Of a DNA stretch of 64,000 bases, positions 36,268-45,421 are shown piece after piece; position 1 is the stretch's first letter; each line of letters opens with the position of its first letter. The position numbers and the translations under genes were made by a program. Source of the stretch: Chryseobacterium fluminis (GTDB lineage Bacteria; Bacteroidota; Bacteroidia; Flavobacteriales; Weeksellaceae); contig NZ_CP111121.1 in the NCBI RefSeq assembly GCF_026314945.1, forward strand, positions 248,001-312,000, written 5' to 3'. Below the pieces are notes generated by a model that searched no databases, was not told the origin of the DNA, and saw nothing but the letters and a program-made list of their open reading frames with translations.

Positions 36268-36314
36268 AATTCTTTCAGTCTTCGGCGGCAAAGCCGCCGA
36301 AGACTGAAAGAATT
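36268..36314. repeat. 22-bp perfect inverted repeat with 3-base loop
   Basis: Arms 36268-36289 and 36293-36314 are exact reverse complements around AAA. The centre is GGCGGC-AAA-GCCGCC and the outer parts are A+T-rich. No T tract follows, and a separate terminator already lies 56 bp upstream, so ordinary termination is not the obvious function. Confidence 0.92.
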
Positions 36315-36455
36315 AAATGAATTCAATAATCTTTTTGATCAGAGATGAAATCCTAATGAGTAGCGGCACCCTTACAAAGGAAATAGCATCGTCACTCACC
36401 CACAATTCATTTTAAAAACCTCCCGTATTTCAAATCAATTTACTATTTTTGGATT

Positions 36456-37124
36456 ATGATTAAAGCAAGGAATATCCATAAATCATATGGAAATTTAGAG
36501 GTATTAAAAGGAGTTAATATTCATATCAAAGTAGGAGAAGTAGTTTCTATTGTCGGAGAATCAGGAGCGGGAAAATCTACGCTTTTACAGATTTTAGGAA
36601 CATTAGATCAACCTTCGAATTCCAAAAAATTTGATACTGAAATTGAAATTGCCGGCGAGTCATTTATTAATATGAATGACAAACAGCTTTCCAGATTCAG
36701 AAACCAGAATATCGGTTTTGTGTTCCAGTTTCATCAGTTACTTCCGGAATTTACAGCTTTGGAGAATGTACTTTTACCGACAAAGATAGCAGGAGCTAAC
36801 GAAAAAGAGGCATTGGATAAAGCCCATGCGTTATTTGAAGATCTCAAGATCGAACAGCGTCTGCATCACAAGCCGAATCAGTTATCGGGGGGCGAAGCCC
36901 AGAGAGTAGCCGTAGCAAGAGCTCTGATCAATTCACCGAAGACCATTTTTGCTGATGAACCGACAGGAAATTTAGATTCTAAAAATGCAGACGATCTGCA
37001 CCGGTTATTCTTTGATTTAAGAGATAAATACAACCAGACTTTCGTGATCGTAACGCACAATCCTAATCTTGCCGAAATTACCGACAGAAAATTAGTTATG
37101 AAAGACGGAATGATCATCGAATAA
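36456..37124 (+). CDS. ABC transporter ATP-binding protein (LolD-like)
   Basis: A 222-residue ATPase. Walker A is GESGAGKS (residues ~36-43), the signature [15 protein letters not shown], Walker [13 protein letters not shown], and the H-loop VTHNP. It is closest to LolD/MacB-type ATPases that energise lipoprotein or peptide export with a separate permease; no permease gene is adjacent. The L,D-transpeptidase-like gene begins 11 bp downstream. Confidence 0.9.
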   Translation: MIKARNIHKSYGNLEVLKGVNIHIKVGEVVSIVGESGAGKSTLLQILGTLDQPSNSKKFDTEIEIAGESFINMNDKQLSRFRNQNIGFVFQFHQLLPEFTALENVLLPTKIAGANEKEALDKAHALFEDLKIEQRLHHKPNQLSGGEAQRVAVARALINSPKTIFADEPTGNLDSKNADDLHRLFFDLRDKYNQTFVIVTHNPNLAEITDRKLVMKDGMIIE

Positions 37125-37135
37125 AAATTCGGTAA

Positions 37136-37717
37136 ATGATAAAACAGATTCTTTTTCTCTTTCTATTGATAATATCCTGTTCAAAATATGAATCTCAGGC
37201 TCATATTACAATTGATTATTTACCTAAATCGAAAATTCTGGAAATTAAAAACTATCTTAAAGGGAAAAATTACAATCAGGAATTGGCAGTTTTTATCAAT
37301 TTTAAGATTCATTCGGGCAAGTACAGGTATTTTGTTTATGATCTGATAAATGATAGAGTATTACAGAAAGCTGTTGTTGCCCATGGAGAAGGTTCTGTAA
37401 TAAAAAATTCTAATGTATTGCAGTTCGGTGATACAGAAGGGTCCCATCAGTCATCATTGGGAAAATACGAAATTAAGGAAAGTTACAACGGAAAATTCGG
37501 AAAGGCCTACCGTCTGAATGGTATAGACCAGACCAACCGTAACGCGAGCTCAAGAGCTATTGTTCTCCATTCTTATTACTGCGTCCCTGATCAGGAATCT
37601 GCCAATCCCGCCTGTTTAAGTTTTGGTTGTCCGATGCTTTCAAAGAATGCTTTGTATCAATCTGCAAAGTATATCGATCAATCGAAAAAAACCATAATTT
37701 TATACGCTTTTTACTGA
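37136..37717 (+). CDS. Murein L,D-transpeptidase catalytic-domain family lipoprotein
   Basis: A 193-residue protein. The N-terminal segment ends in IISC, a lipobox. The C-terminal half has the YkuD-like pattern: HSYYCVPDQESANPACLSFG followed by CPMLSKNAL, with the probable catalytic Cys in SFGCPML and His in VLHSYY. The GSVIKNSNVLQFGDTEGSHQSSLGKY segment matches the PF13645-type family rather than the main YkuD group. It probably crosslinks or modifies peptidoglycan in the periplasm. Confidence 0.83.
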   Translation: MIKQILFLFLLIISCSKYESQAHITIDYLPKSKILEIKNYLKGKNYNQELAVFINFKIHSGKYRYFVYDLINDRVLQKAVVAHGEGSVIKNSNVLQFGDTEGSHQSSLGKYEIKESYNGKFGKAYRLNGIDQTNRNASSRAIVLHSYYCVPDQESANPACLSFGCPMLSKNALYQSAKYIDQSKKTIILYAFY

Positions 37718-37755
37718 TCAATTATTATTTTTATAAAAACACAAATTTACTTAGA

Positions 37756-38433
37756 ATGTCCATTAAATATTTAGCTGAAGACGACAGGCCCCGGGAAAAA
37801 CTTTTACTTAAAGGGATTAATTCTCTTTCTGATTCCGAACTGCTGGCCATTATCATGGGAAGTGGAAACAAAGATGACACAGCAGTAGAACTGGCTCAAA
37901 AGATCTTAGCATCCGTAGACCACAACTGGCACCAGCTCAATTTGCTTTCCGTAAAAGATCTGATGAAATTTAAAGGAATAGGTGAAGTAAAGGCCATTAC
38001 CATTGTAACTGCTCTGGAGATCGGAAAAAGAAGAGCCGCACAGGAAATTTTAAAAAAAACAGTTATTGCCAACAGTGAAGATGCGTACCTGATTCTAAAA
38101 AATCAGTTATCAGGTTTGCATACTGAAGAATTCTGGGCTGTTTACCTTAATCAAAGCAATAAAATAGTGCATATCGCTAAACTTACTGAAGGAGGAATCA
38201 ATCAGTCTATAGTCGATGTGAGAATATTATTCAGATTGGCTCTGGATTATTATTCTACCGGAATCATTATTGCCCATAATCATCCTTCAGGCAGTCTGAA
38301 ACCCAGCAGAGAAGATGTCGGAATCACGCAGAAAATCAAAGAAGCGGGAAGTTTTTTCAGTATTCAGCTTCTGGACCATTTAATAATTACACAAAATTCA
38401 TATTTTAGTTTCTCGGACGAAGGATTATTATGA
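37756..38433 (+). CDS. RadC family (JAB/MPN-domain) protein
   Basis: A 225-residue protein starting MSIKYLAEDDRPREKLL; I prefer the ATG at 37756 because it matches the conserved N-terminus. It has a helix-hairpin-helix-like part (LLSVKDLMKFKGIGEVKAITI, residues ~64-84) and a JAB1/MPN metal site, EEFWAVYLNQ with HNHPSGSLKPSREDV. The proposed link to DNA repair is not well established for this family. It overlaps the next gene by 4 bp. Confidence 0.92.
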   Translation: MSIKYLAEDDRPREKLLLKGINSLSDSELLAIIMGSGNKDDTAVELAQKILASVDHNWHQLNLLSVKDLMKFKGIGEVKAITIVTALEIGKRRAAQEILKKTVIANSEDAYLILKNQLSGLHTEEFWAVYLNQSNKIVHIAKLTEGGINQSIVDVRILFRLALDYYSTGIIIAHNHPSGSLKPSREDVGITQKIKEAGSFFSIQLLDHLIITQNSYFSFSDEGLL

Positions 38434-39323
38434 TTAGAAGATTGAAATATCACGAAATTGATTTTGAGAAATACAGCCAATGTCTGGAAAGTTCTGCACA
38501 GAGAAAATATTCTGCGACCAAGGAATTTCTGGATATCACCTCCGATAAACACTGGGAAATTCTGGTTCTTAATGATTATGAAGCTGTGATGCCGGTTCCG
38601 TATATTAAAAAGATGGGATTCAGGATCGCGATTAATCCTAAACTCTGCCAGCAGCTCGGTATATTTTCAAAACAGGATTCGGTCGAAATCAATAATTTAT
38701 TTCTGAAATTTTTTGAAAAGAAATACAATATCTGGTACTATGCATTTAATGATGTCAATCAGTTCTCAAAATCTCTGAAAAAGAGACAGAACTTTTTAAT
38801 TTTTCCTGATAGCTACGAAACGGTCAGACAACGATATTCTCCCAAAAGAAAACGTAAATTGAGACTGGAAGAAGAGGTCTTACAACAATCTGAGATTAGG
38901 GAAGTCAAAATTAAAGATGTTTATGAATTTATTTCAGAAAATACGATTGGTGCAAAAGATGAGCATGATAAACGACAGTTTTTACAGACATTCAGTGATT
39001 TTGAAAAAGCAGAACATCTGAAGATCATTGCTTTTTTCTATAAGAATATCCCGATTAATGCCATTGCTGTTTATTTTGACCATAAAACACTGGCACTGCT
39101 TGGGACGTTTAACGACCGGAACTTCGTGAAACTTTCAGGTTCATCCGTGATCATCGATTATCTTATAGCCCTTAATATTGAAGATAAGATATTTGATTTC
39201 GAAGGTAGTGAAGTACCCGCAATTGAAGAGTTTTTCAGGGGTTTTCGTCCTGAACTCAGAATGTATCCAGTTATTTCCAACACTAAAAAAGAAATGATCA
39301 AAAAAGCGATGAATTTTTCGTAG
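38430..39323 (+). CDS. GNAT/FemAB-like protein of unknown function
   Basis: A 297-residue cytoplasmic protein. I do not recognise a named family with certainty, but the fold looks like a double GNAT (FemAB-type): a first half ending in NVNQFSKSLKKRQNFLIFPDSYE and a second half with KIIAFFYKNIPINAIAVYF and LLGTFNDRNFVKLSGS, which resembles the acetyl-CoA/peptidyl-transferase core. The ATG overlaps the radC stop by 4 bp. It converges on the FkbM gene with a 1-base gap. Confidence 0.6.
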   Translation: MIRRLKYHEIDFEKYSQCLESSAQRKYSATKEFLDITSDKHWEILVLNDYEAVMPVPYIKKMGFRIAINPKLCQQLGIFSKQDSVEINNLFLKFFEKKYNIWYYAFNDVNQFSKSLKKRQNFLIFPDSYETVRQRYSPKRKRKLRLEEEVLQQSEIREVKIKDVYEFISENTIGAKDEHDKRQFLQTFSDFEKAEHLKIIAFFYKNIPINAIAVYFDHKTLALLGTFNDRNFVKLSGSSVIIDYLIALNIEDKIFDFEGSEVPAIEEFFRGFRPELRMYPVISNTKKEMIKKAMNFS

Positions 39324-39324
39324 T

Positions 39325-40128
39325 TTACTCTTTACCGGCTGTTAATACAGCGCCACGATCAAGTTTTATCTTAAAATTAAACGGCGTAAGATCATTTGCC
39401 AATCCCTCTGCAGTGTAAGGTTGATGAATTTCGATAATGATATTTCCCACCATATTCAGCCATGAATTATTTTTGCTTAACAGATCAGTTTCTGCCCCTT
39501 CAATATCTATTTTAAGAAGATCGATATGATGTATCTGGTAGGTATCCATGAATTTCTGAATAGAAAGGGCTTGCGTCGGGATCCCTTTTTCAGAGACTTT
39601 CTGATTATACGAAAGCTCATTGTTTCCAAAATTAACGGTGCCGTCTTCGTAATGAGCTGCAGCATTGATCGGAACAATATTTCTGAAAGACTTCGTGTTC
39701 GCTTTTAACATTTCAAAATTTTCGGACGAAGCTTCTACCGCATAAATTTTGGCATCCGGATATTGTAATGCAAGATAAATAGAAGTCATCCCTATGTGAG
39801 CGCCCAGATCTACAATGATTTTTGGCTCTTTATCTGTTAATTTGAGATGTTCATCATAAGTTTTATTCCAGAATATCTCATAAAAAATATCAATGTCACC
39901 TTTAAAAGTCCTAAGATAGAGATCGAATTTCTTTTTATTCTTTTCAATATGATACACAAAAGTCTCATTATTCTTTAAATCCAGTTTGTTTTTCTTTAAT
40001 CCTGAACTGTATCTCTTGGAATTAATGAGGAGAGCCGTAAATGTTTTGAATCCGAAGCTTATTTTTTCACAGAAAACTAACTTTGATATATAATTATTGA
40101 AAGGCATTATAACATTATTTTGGTGCAA
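39325..40128 (-). CDS. FkbM family SAM-dependent methyltransferase
   Basis: A 267-residue methyltransferase. The SAM motif is IIVDLGAHIGMTSIYLA (residues ~105-121), then acidic KIYAVEASSENFEML. The FkbM signature LLKIDIEGAE lies at ~204-213. The start could be the ATG at 40128 or the internal MPFNNYISKL. FkbM enzymes methylate hydroxyl groups on polysaccharides or small molecules; the target is unknown. Confidence 0.87.
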   Translation of the reverse strand: MHQNNVIMPFNNYISKLVFCEKISFGFKTFTALLINSKRYSSGLKKNKLDLKNNETFVYHIEKNKKKFDLYLRTFKGDIDIFYEIFWNKTYDEHLKLTDKEPKIIVDLGAHIGMTSIYLALQYPDAKIYAVEASSENFEMLKANTKSFRNIVPINAAAHYEDGTVNFGNNELSYNQKVSEKGIPTQALSIQKFMDTYQIHHIDLLKIDIEGAETDLLSKNNSWLNMVGNIIIEIHQPYTAEGLANDLTPFNFKIKLDRGAVLTAGKE

Positions 40129-40272
40129 AATTAAGGTAATTATTGAACCCTGTTTTATAAAATGTATTTTATCATTAATTTATTACGCATAAACTTCTGC
40201 TACGGCATCGGCACCAAAATTAATCCACAAATTTAAATCTTCTAAAATGATGTACAGAAAGCAAATATTTAG

Positions 40273-40280
40273 TAATTTTG
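40273..40280 (+). promoter_or_regulatory. Bacteroidetes-type -7 element
   Basis: TAATTTTG matches TAnnTTTG and lies 12 bp before the preferred ATG at 40293, which argues against the earlier TTG start. Confidence 0.55.
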
Positions 40281-40292
40281 CATCCTAAAATT

Positions 40293-40805
40293 ATGACAAA
40301 TTTTTCAGGATATCTGCCGTACGCATTTGCATTGATCATTGCAATTCCTTTTCTGGTTTTGCTGAGACAGTTTGTACATACCTACATAACACTTAAAAAT
40401 CAGGAAATCAAGCTGCTTTCGGTAAAATCCAATTCCGAAAGTAAAACCCATTCGTACGAAAGAATGACTCTTTTTCTGGATCGGATAAAACCTTCTAATC
40501 TTATTCAGAAGTTTGACAAAAATTTAGCCCCTCATGAATTTATTTTTCTTACGGAAAAAACAGTGAATGAAGAATTTGAATACAATTCATCACAACAGCT
40601 GTATATCACAAAGAATTCCTGGAAAAATATTGTAGATTCAAAAAACGCAGTGATAGAACTGCTTCATAAAACATACGAAGGCCTGAATGAAAATGCCGAT
40701 CTTGATGAGTTCAAAACCATATTCATCATGAATTATATGGAGCACGAAGACTATATCGGGGCGACTATTGAGGACTTAAGACGAGAGATTTTAATAATAG
40801 CTTAA
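40293..40805 (+). CDS. Single-pass membrane protein of unknown function
   Basis: About 170 residues from the ATG at 40293 (the TTG at 40278 overlaps a promoter-like TAATTTTG). Residues ~8-25 form one transmembrane helix (PYAFALIIAIPFLVLL). The rest is a charged cytoplasmic or periplasmic domain (ERMTLFLDRIKPSNLIQKFD, FKTIFIMNYMEHEDYIGATI). The sequence resembles short conserved proteins in Flavobacteria often annotated only as hypothetical. The ppa gene follows 21 bp downstream, perhaps in the same transcript. Confidence 0.7.
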   Translation: MTNFSGYLPYAFALIIAIPFLVLLRQFVHTYITLKNQEIKLLSVKSNSESKTHSYERMTLFLDRIKPSNLIQKFDKNLAPHEFIFLTEKTVNEEFEYNSSQQLYITKNSWKNIVDSKNAVIELLHKTYEGLNENADLDEFKTIFIMNYMEHEDYIGATIEDLRREILIIA

Positions 40806-40826
40806 CTAAAAAATAAATTTAAAATA

Positions 40827-41438
40827 ATGATTCCAAATTTTAAAGCGCATCCATGGCATGGAATTTCTGTAGGAGAAAATGCGCCAGATGTTGTCAACGT
40901 TTTCGTTGAAATCGTTCCTTCAGATACTATCAAATATGAAATAGATAAAGAAACAGGATATTTAAAGGTAGACAGACCTCAGAAGTTCTCGAATATCATT
41001 CCGGCTCTGTATGGTTTTGTTCCAAGAACATACTGTAACGAAGCCGTGATGAATCTGGCCATCGAAAGAGGGGCTACAGACGTTACCATGGGAGATCACG
41101 ATCCATTGGATATCTGTGTATTAAGTTCTCACAATATTCATTCAGGTGGATTATTGATGCAGGCTATTCCGATCGGGGGTTTCAAAATGATCGATGGCGG
41201 AGAAGCAGATGATAAAATTGTTGCGGTAATGGTGGACGATCATGCTTTCGGACATTTCAGAGATATTTCAGAATTGCCTGAAGCAGAAGTGAAACGATTA
41301 ATGCACTATTTCCTTACCTATAAAAACTTACCGGACGAACCTGCAAAATGCAGAATTCAGGAAGTATACGGAGCAGAGCACGCCAAAGTGGTAATCAAAG
41401 CTTCCCAACAGGATTATGCAGATAAATTCGGAGGATAA
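40827..41438 (+). CDS. Inorganic diphosphatase (soluble, family I)
   Basis: A 203-residue enzyme hydrolysing pyrophosphate to phosphate in the cytoplasm. The metal-binding block GATDVTMGDHDPLDICVL includes the DxDPxD signature. VPRTYCNEAVMN and KYEIDKETGYLKVDR belong to the substrate pocket. A membrane pyrophosphatase gene follows 224 bp downstream, giving the cell two routes for pyrophosphate. Confidence 0.94.
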   Translation: MIPNFKAHPWHGISVGENAPDVVNVFVEIVPSDTIKYEIDKETGYLKVDRPQKFSNIIPALYGFVPRTYCNEAVMNLAIERGATDVTMGDHDPLDICVLSSHNIHSGGLLMQAIPIGGFKMIDGGEADDKIVAVMVDDHAFGHFRDISELPEAEVKRLMHYFLTYKNLPDEPAKCRIQEVYGAEHAKVVIKASQQDYADKFGG

Positions 41439-41457
41439 TCCCTTTCGATTTAATCAT

Positions 41458-41492
41458 AAAAAAGGATAAGTGAATTTCACCTATCCTTTTTT
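41458..41492 (+). terminator. Terminator after ppa
   Basis: GGATAAGTGA and TCACCTATCC pair (one A/C mismatch) around ATT, extended by A6/T6 tracts. Confidence 0.85.
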
Positions 41493-41498
41493 ATTTTC

Positions 41499-41547
41499 CA
41501 TAACTCATAACTCATAACTCATAACTCATAAGTCATAACTCATAACT
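41499..41547. repeat. Heptanucleotide tandem repeat, seven copies
   Basis: CATAACT repeated seven times without gaps; the fifth copy is CATAAGT. It lies between the ppa terminator and hppA. Copy number may vary by slippage. Confidence 0.95.
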
Positions 41548-41661
41548 TCCAGCCTGCTTAACCGTTTAAACAAACTTATTTCAACCCGCCGTTATATTTT
41601 ACACCCGCCAAAGAGAATTATTTGGTATATTTATTACTCTTACCAAAAAAAATATTAAACT

Positions 41662-44385
41662 ATGAATCTATTTGTGTTAGTACCAATTTTTGGTGTGATT
41701 GCTTTAGTGTATACCTTTCTTCAAAGCAATTGGGTAAATAAGCAAGATCCCGGAAATGAAAAAATGAAATGGATCAGCGGTCATATCGCCGACGGTGCCA
41801 TGGCCTTTCTGAAGGCAGAGTATAAAGTTTTAACCTATTTTGTCGTTATCGTCGCTATTTTATTAGCGGTTATGGGAATGACCAATGCAAATTCACACTG
41901 GACCATCGGTGTGGCATTCGTTGTAGGAGCTGTATTTTCTGCACTGGCAGGTTTTATAGGAATGAAAATTGCCACAAAAGCCAATGTAAGAACTGCAGAA
42001 GCAGCAAGAACCTCACTTTCGAAAGCCTTAAAAGTTTCCTTTACCGGAGGTTCTGTTATGGGAATGGGAGTAGCCGGACTGGCCGTTTTAGGCTTGGGTG
42101 CCTTATTTCTGATTATCAAACAGATTTTTGCCCCCGATGCTCCGGTGGATTCTCATGAAATGGAAAGAACCATTGAAATTCTTACCGGATTCTCTCTCGG
42201 TGCTGAATCTATTGCCTTGTTTGCCAGAGTAGGCGGTGGTATCTATACAAAGGCTGCAGACGTAGGCGCTGATCTCGTAGGAAAAGTAGAGGCAGGAATA
42301 CCAGAAGATGATCCGAGAAATCCGGCAACCATTGCTGATAATGTGGGAGACAATGTCGGTGACGTCGCAGGGATGGGAGCCGACTTATTCGGATCTTATG
42401 TAGCAACCGTCTTAGCCACAATGGTATTGGGAAGAGAAACGGTTTCCGTAGATTCTTTCGGAGGATTTGCGCCGATTCTTTTACCGATGTTAATTGCAGG
42501 AACAGGAATTATATTTTCCATGATAGGAACTTTATTTGTCAGAATTAATGATAATGAAGATTCCTCCACCTCAAGTGTTCAGAATGCTCTGAATCTTGGA
42601 AACTGGGGAAGTATCGTCATCACAGCCATTGCCTCTTATTTCCTGGTTACCTATCTTTTGCCGGATAAAATGATCCTGCGTGGACTTGAATTTACTAAAA
42701 TGGGCGTATTCGGAGCGATTATGGTCGGCTTGGTGGTGGGAACCCTGATGAGTATTATTACAGAATATTATACGGCCATGGGCAAAAGGCCGGTTTCAAG
42801 CATCGTAAGACAATCTTCTACAGGTCATGCCACCAATATTATCGGCGGTCTTTCTGTGGGTATGGAATCTACCTTACTGCCGATTATTGTACTGGCAGGA
42901 GGAATTTATGGTTCTTACCTGTGTGCGGGACTGTACGGTGTTGCTATTGCAGCAGCCGGTATGATGGCCACTACAGCCATGCAGCTTGCGATTGATGCGT
43001 TCGGACCCATTGCAGATAATGCGGGTGGAATTGCTGAAATGAGTGAACTGCCGAAAGAGGTCCGTGAAAAAACCGATATCTTAGATGCGGTAGGCAATAC
43101 AACAGCCGCTACAGGTAAAGGTTTTGCCATAGCTTCTGCAGCGTTAACAGCATTAGCTCTGTTTGCAGCCTTTGTAGGAATTGCAGGAATTGATGGGATT
43201 GATATCTACAGAGCTGATGTTCTGGCAGGATTGTTCGTAGGAGGAATGATTCCTTTTATCTTTTCATCACTGGCGATCACAGCTGTAGGCCAGGCTGCAA
43301 TGGCTATGGTAGAGGAAGTTCGCAGGCAGTTCAGGGAGATTCCGGGAATTTTAGAAGGAAAAGCACAGCCCGAATATGAAAAATGCGTCGCTATTTCTAC
43401 AGATGCTTCTATCCGGAAAATGATGCTGCCGGGAGCCATTGCTATTATTTCGCCACTGTTGATCGGTTTTATTTTCGGGCCCGAAGTATTGGGTGGATTT
43501 CTTGCCGGAGCTACGGTCTGCGGGGTTTTGATGGGAATGTTCCAGAATAATGCAGGAGGTGCCTGGGATAATGCTAAAAAATCTTTCGAAAAAGGAGTAA
43601 AAATAAACGGGGAAATGTACTTCAAAGGTTCAGAACCACACAAAGCTTCCGTGACAGGAGATACGGTGGGTGATCCTTTTAAAGATACTTCAGGACCATC
43701 GATGAATATTCTGATTAAACTTATGTCAATTGTCTCCCTGGTTATTGCTCCTACACTAGCCGTTTTGCATAAAGATAAAATCGAAGCGAACAGACAGGCT
43801 AAGATCGAGAGTTTAACCGGAGTCAAAGGTGCGCAGATAGCTCCAGGAACTGCTGTTGCTGTATTGCCGGCGGAGATTAAAGGGCACCTGAATGAAGAAG
43901 GAGATTTCGTATACGAAACGGGAAATATTCAGGAGATTAAACTTAAAGACGGGAAAACCATTAAAATAGGGGAAGGAAGTCAGTTGTATCAAATGTATCA
44001 TTCCGTGAAAAATAACGATCAGAAAGTTCTAGATCCCAATACATGGTATACCATTGAAAATCTTTATTTTCAAACGGGTTCTGGTGATTTAAAAGCCGGT
44101 TCTGAAGTCCAGTTGCTGAATCTTGTTGAAATTTTAACGGCTTATCCGTCCGTTAGAATAAAAATAGGCGGATATACAGATGATACGGGAAATGAAGAAA
44201 GCAATCAGAAACTGTCGAACTTAAGAGCCCAGACGGCAAAACTCAAATTATTGGAACTTGGGATTGCCTCAGATCGGGTAGAAGCGGAAGGATACGGGGC
44301 TCAGCATCCGGTCTGTGAAGCAGATGACTCCGATGAGTGCAGAGCTCAGAACAGAAGAATAGATGTAAGAGTCCTGTCTCTTTAG
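41662..44385 (+). CDS. Membrane pyrophosphatase fused to a C-terminal OmpA-like domain
   Basis: A 907-residue protein. Residues ~1-700 are an ion-pumping M-PPase with ~16 helices: [40 protein letters not shown] and [13 protein letters not shown] (pyrophosphate-binding acidic motifs), and [16 protein letters not shown] near its end. Pumped ion (proton or sodium) is not certain. A ~70-residue linker leads to an OmpA/MotB peptidoglycan-binding domain ([57 protein letters not shown]). M-PPases have both ends on the periplasmic side, so the OmpA domain could reach peptidoglycan. Confidence 0.93.
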   Translation: MNLFVLVPIFGVIALVYTFLQSNWVNKQDPGNEKMKWISGHIADGAMAFLKAEYKVLTYFVVIVAILLAVMGMTNANSHWTIGVAFVVGAVFSALAGFIGMKIATKANVRTAEAARTSLSKALKVSFTGGSVMGMGVAGLAVLGLGALFLIIKQIFAPDAPVDSHEMERTIEILTGFSLGAESIALFARVGGGIYTKAADVGADLVGKVEAGIPEDDPRNPATIADNVGDNVGDVAGMGADLFGSYVATVLATMVLGRETVSVDSFGGFAPILLPMLIAGTGIIFSMIGTLFVRINDNEDSSTSSVQNALNLGNWGSIVITAIASYFLVTYLLPDKMILRGLEFTKMGVFGAIMVGLVVGTLMSIITEYYTAMGKRPVSSIVRQSSTGHATNIIGGLSVGMESTLLPIIVLAGGIYGSYLCAGLYGVAIAAAGMMATTAMQLAIDAFGPIADNAGGIAEMSELPKEVREKTDILDAVGNTTAATGKGFAIASAALTALALFAAFVGIAGIDGIDIYRADVLAGLFVGGMIPFIFSSLAITAVGQAAMAMVEEVRRQFREIPGILEGKAQPEYEKCVAISTDASIRKMMLPGAIAIISPLLIGFIFGPEVLGGFLAGATVCGVLMGMFQNNAGGAWDNAKKSFEKGVKINGEMYFKGSEPHKASVTGDTVGDPFKDTSGPSMNILIKLMSIVSLVIAPTLAVLHKDKIEANRQAKIESLTGVKGAQIAPGTAVAVLPAEIKGHLNEEGDFVYETGNIQEIKLKDGKTIKIGEGSQLYQMYHSVKNNDQKVLDPNTWYTIENLYFQTGSGDLKAGSEVQLLNLVEILTAYPSVRIKIGGYTDDTGNEESNQKLSNLRAQTAKLKLLELGIASDRVEAEGYGAQHPVCEADDSDECRAQNRRIDVRVLSL

Positions 44386-44489
44386 AAAATATCCATTATA
44401 CAGATGAACGTGTATCACAACTAAACGATGTGGTTTGAGAATCGTTTAAACGAAAACCCTGCTTGTATAGGGATACAGGAAAATTTCAT

Positions 44490-44524
44490 AAAAAGGCCGT
44501 TTTCACGAGTTGTGAGACGGCCTC
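44490..44524. terminator. Bidirectional terminator between hppA and the GH25 gene
   Basis: AGGCCGTTTTCAC pairs with GTGAGACGGCCT (one bulge) around GAGTT, flanked by A and T tracts. It serves the convergent genes. Confidence 0.82.
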
Positions 44525-44526
44525 TT

Positions 44527-45315
44527 TCATGGGTAATAAACATCAAGATCCAATTCCTTAGAACTGATGTCATACCGATCGGTCTTTTGCCAGATCAGGC
44601 AGCCCTTCTTTTTCCATGCTTTCGGAATGAGCGGTTTTGGGGCGTGGGAATATTCTGCCAGCCACAACGGGTATTTCGAAAATATTTTATCATCAAGATA
44701 GGTATCGATAAATGCGTAATTAGAGTAGATCATCGGAGTCCTTTTGGTTTTTTGTTCGATATATTCCAGGAATTTCAGTACATCCTCCTTAAGCCGGCGC
44801 TGATCGATATATTTTTTCGGTAGGCTCGCTTCTTCGATATCGATAATCAAGGGAAAGTCCGGATGGTTGACTTCGCCTACGGTATTTGAAAAGTGAAGGG
44901 CCTGCTGTACAGGACTTTCAGAGTATACATACAGATGATAGGCTCCCTTGGTAATATGATTTTCGGTCAGAAAATTCCAGTTATTCCTGAAATCTGGATC
45001 GGTTCCGTGCGTTCCTTCGGTAGATTTGCAGATCACGAAACTTATCTGGTCGTTTGAGAGTAAATCTTCTGTAACAGTACCATCCCAATGAGATACATCT
45101 ATTCCACACAGCGTAAGGTCGTTAGGAGATGGTTTTTTTTCAGCGGTGACTCCCGGACGGACAGGTGTAGCAGCAGGAGATGGCCAGGTGAGTTGCGATT
45201 GGGTATATAATGGATTGTTTTCCCGGATGGTCTCAAGGATATTATACATGATCAGGGTGATAATGACAAGACTGATCATCATCAGTCCCATGATGGTTTT
45301 TGAAAAGGTATTCAT
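44527..45315 (-). CDS. GH25 family lysozyme-like hydrolase
   Basis: A 262-residue protein with an N-terminal hydrophobic anchor (residues ~8-28) and a proline-rich linker. The GH25 catalytic features are GIDVSHWDG (first Asp), FVICKSTEG, FRNNWNF, and DIEEASLPKKY for the acidic active site. It should cleave peptidoglycan as a muramidase at the cell envelope, or act on other bacteria if released. Confidence 0.9.
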   Translation of the reverse strand: MNTFSKTIMGLMMISLVIITLIMYNILETIRENNPLYTQSQLTWPSPAATPVRPGVTAEKKPSPNDLTLCGIDVSHWDGTVTEDLLSNDQISFVICKSTEGTHGTDPDFRNNWNFLTENHITKGAYHLYVYSESPVQQALHFSNTVGEVNHPDFPLIIDIEEASLPKKYIDQRRLKEDVLKFLEYIEQKTKRTPMIYSNYAFIDTYLDDKIFSKYPLWLAEYSHAPKPLIPKAWKKKGCLIWQKTDRYDISSKELDLDVYYP

Positions 45316-45421
45316 GGTTTTAGGTGGTTTTATTATACAAATATCATATATCTGAATAAATCAGCCGTAAGAGAAAAACCTGAATTTTAAAATCGGGGGA
45401 ATTAAGGATGTCTGATCATTT

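Noticed and set aside
41499..41547. CRISPR-like array
   Set aside because: Units are 7 bp without unique spacers; this is a simple tandem repeat.
43206..43826. A 206-codon minus-strand ORF inside hppA
   Set aside because: It is an antisense frame of a strong, G+C-richer coding gene and has no family resemblance.
44428..44823. A 131-codon plus-strand ORF opposite the GH25 gene
   Set aside because: It lies antisense to a well-supported GH25 gene and resembles no family.
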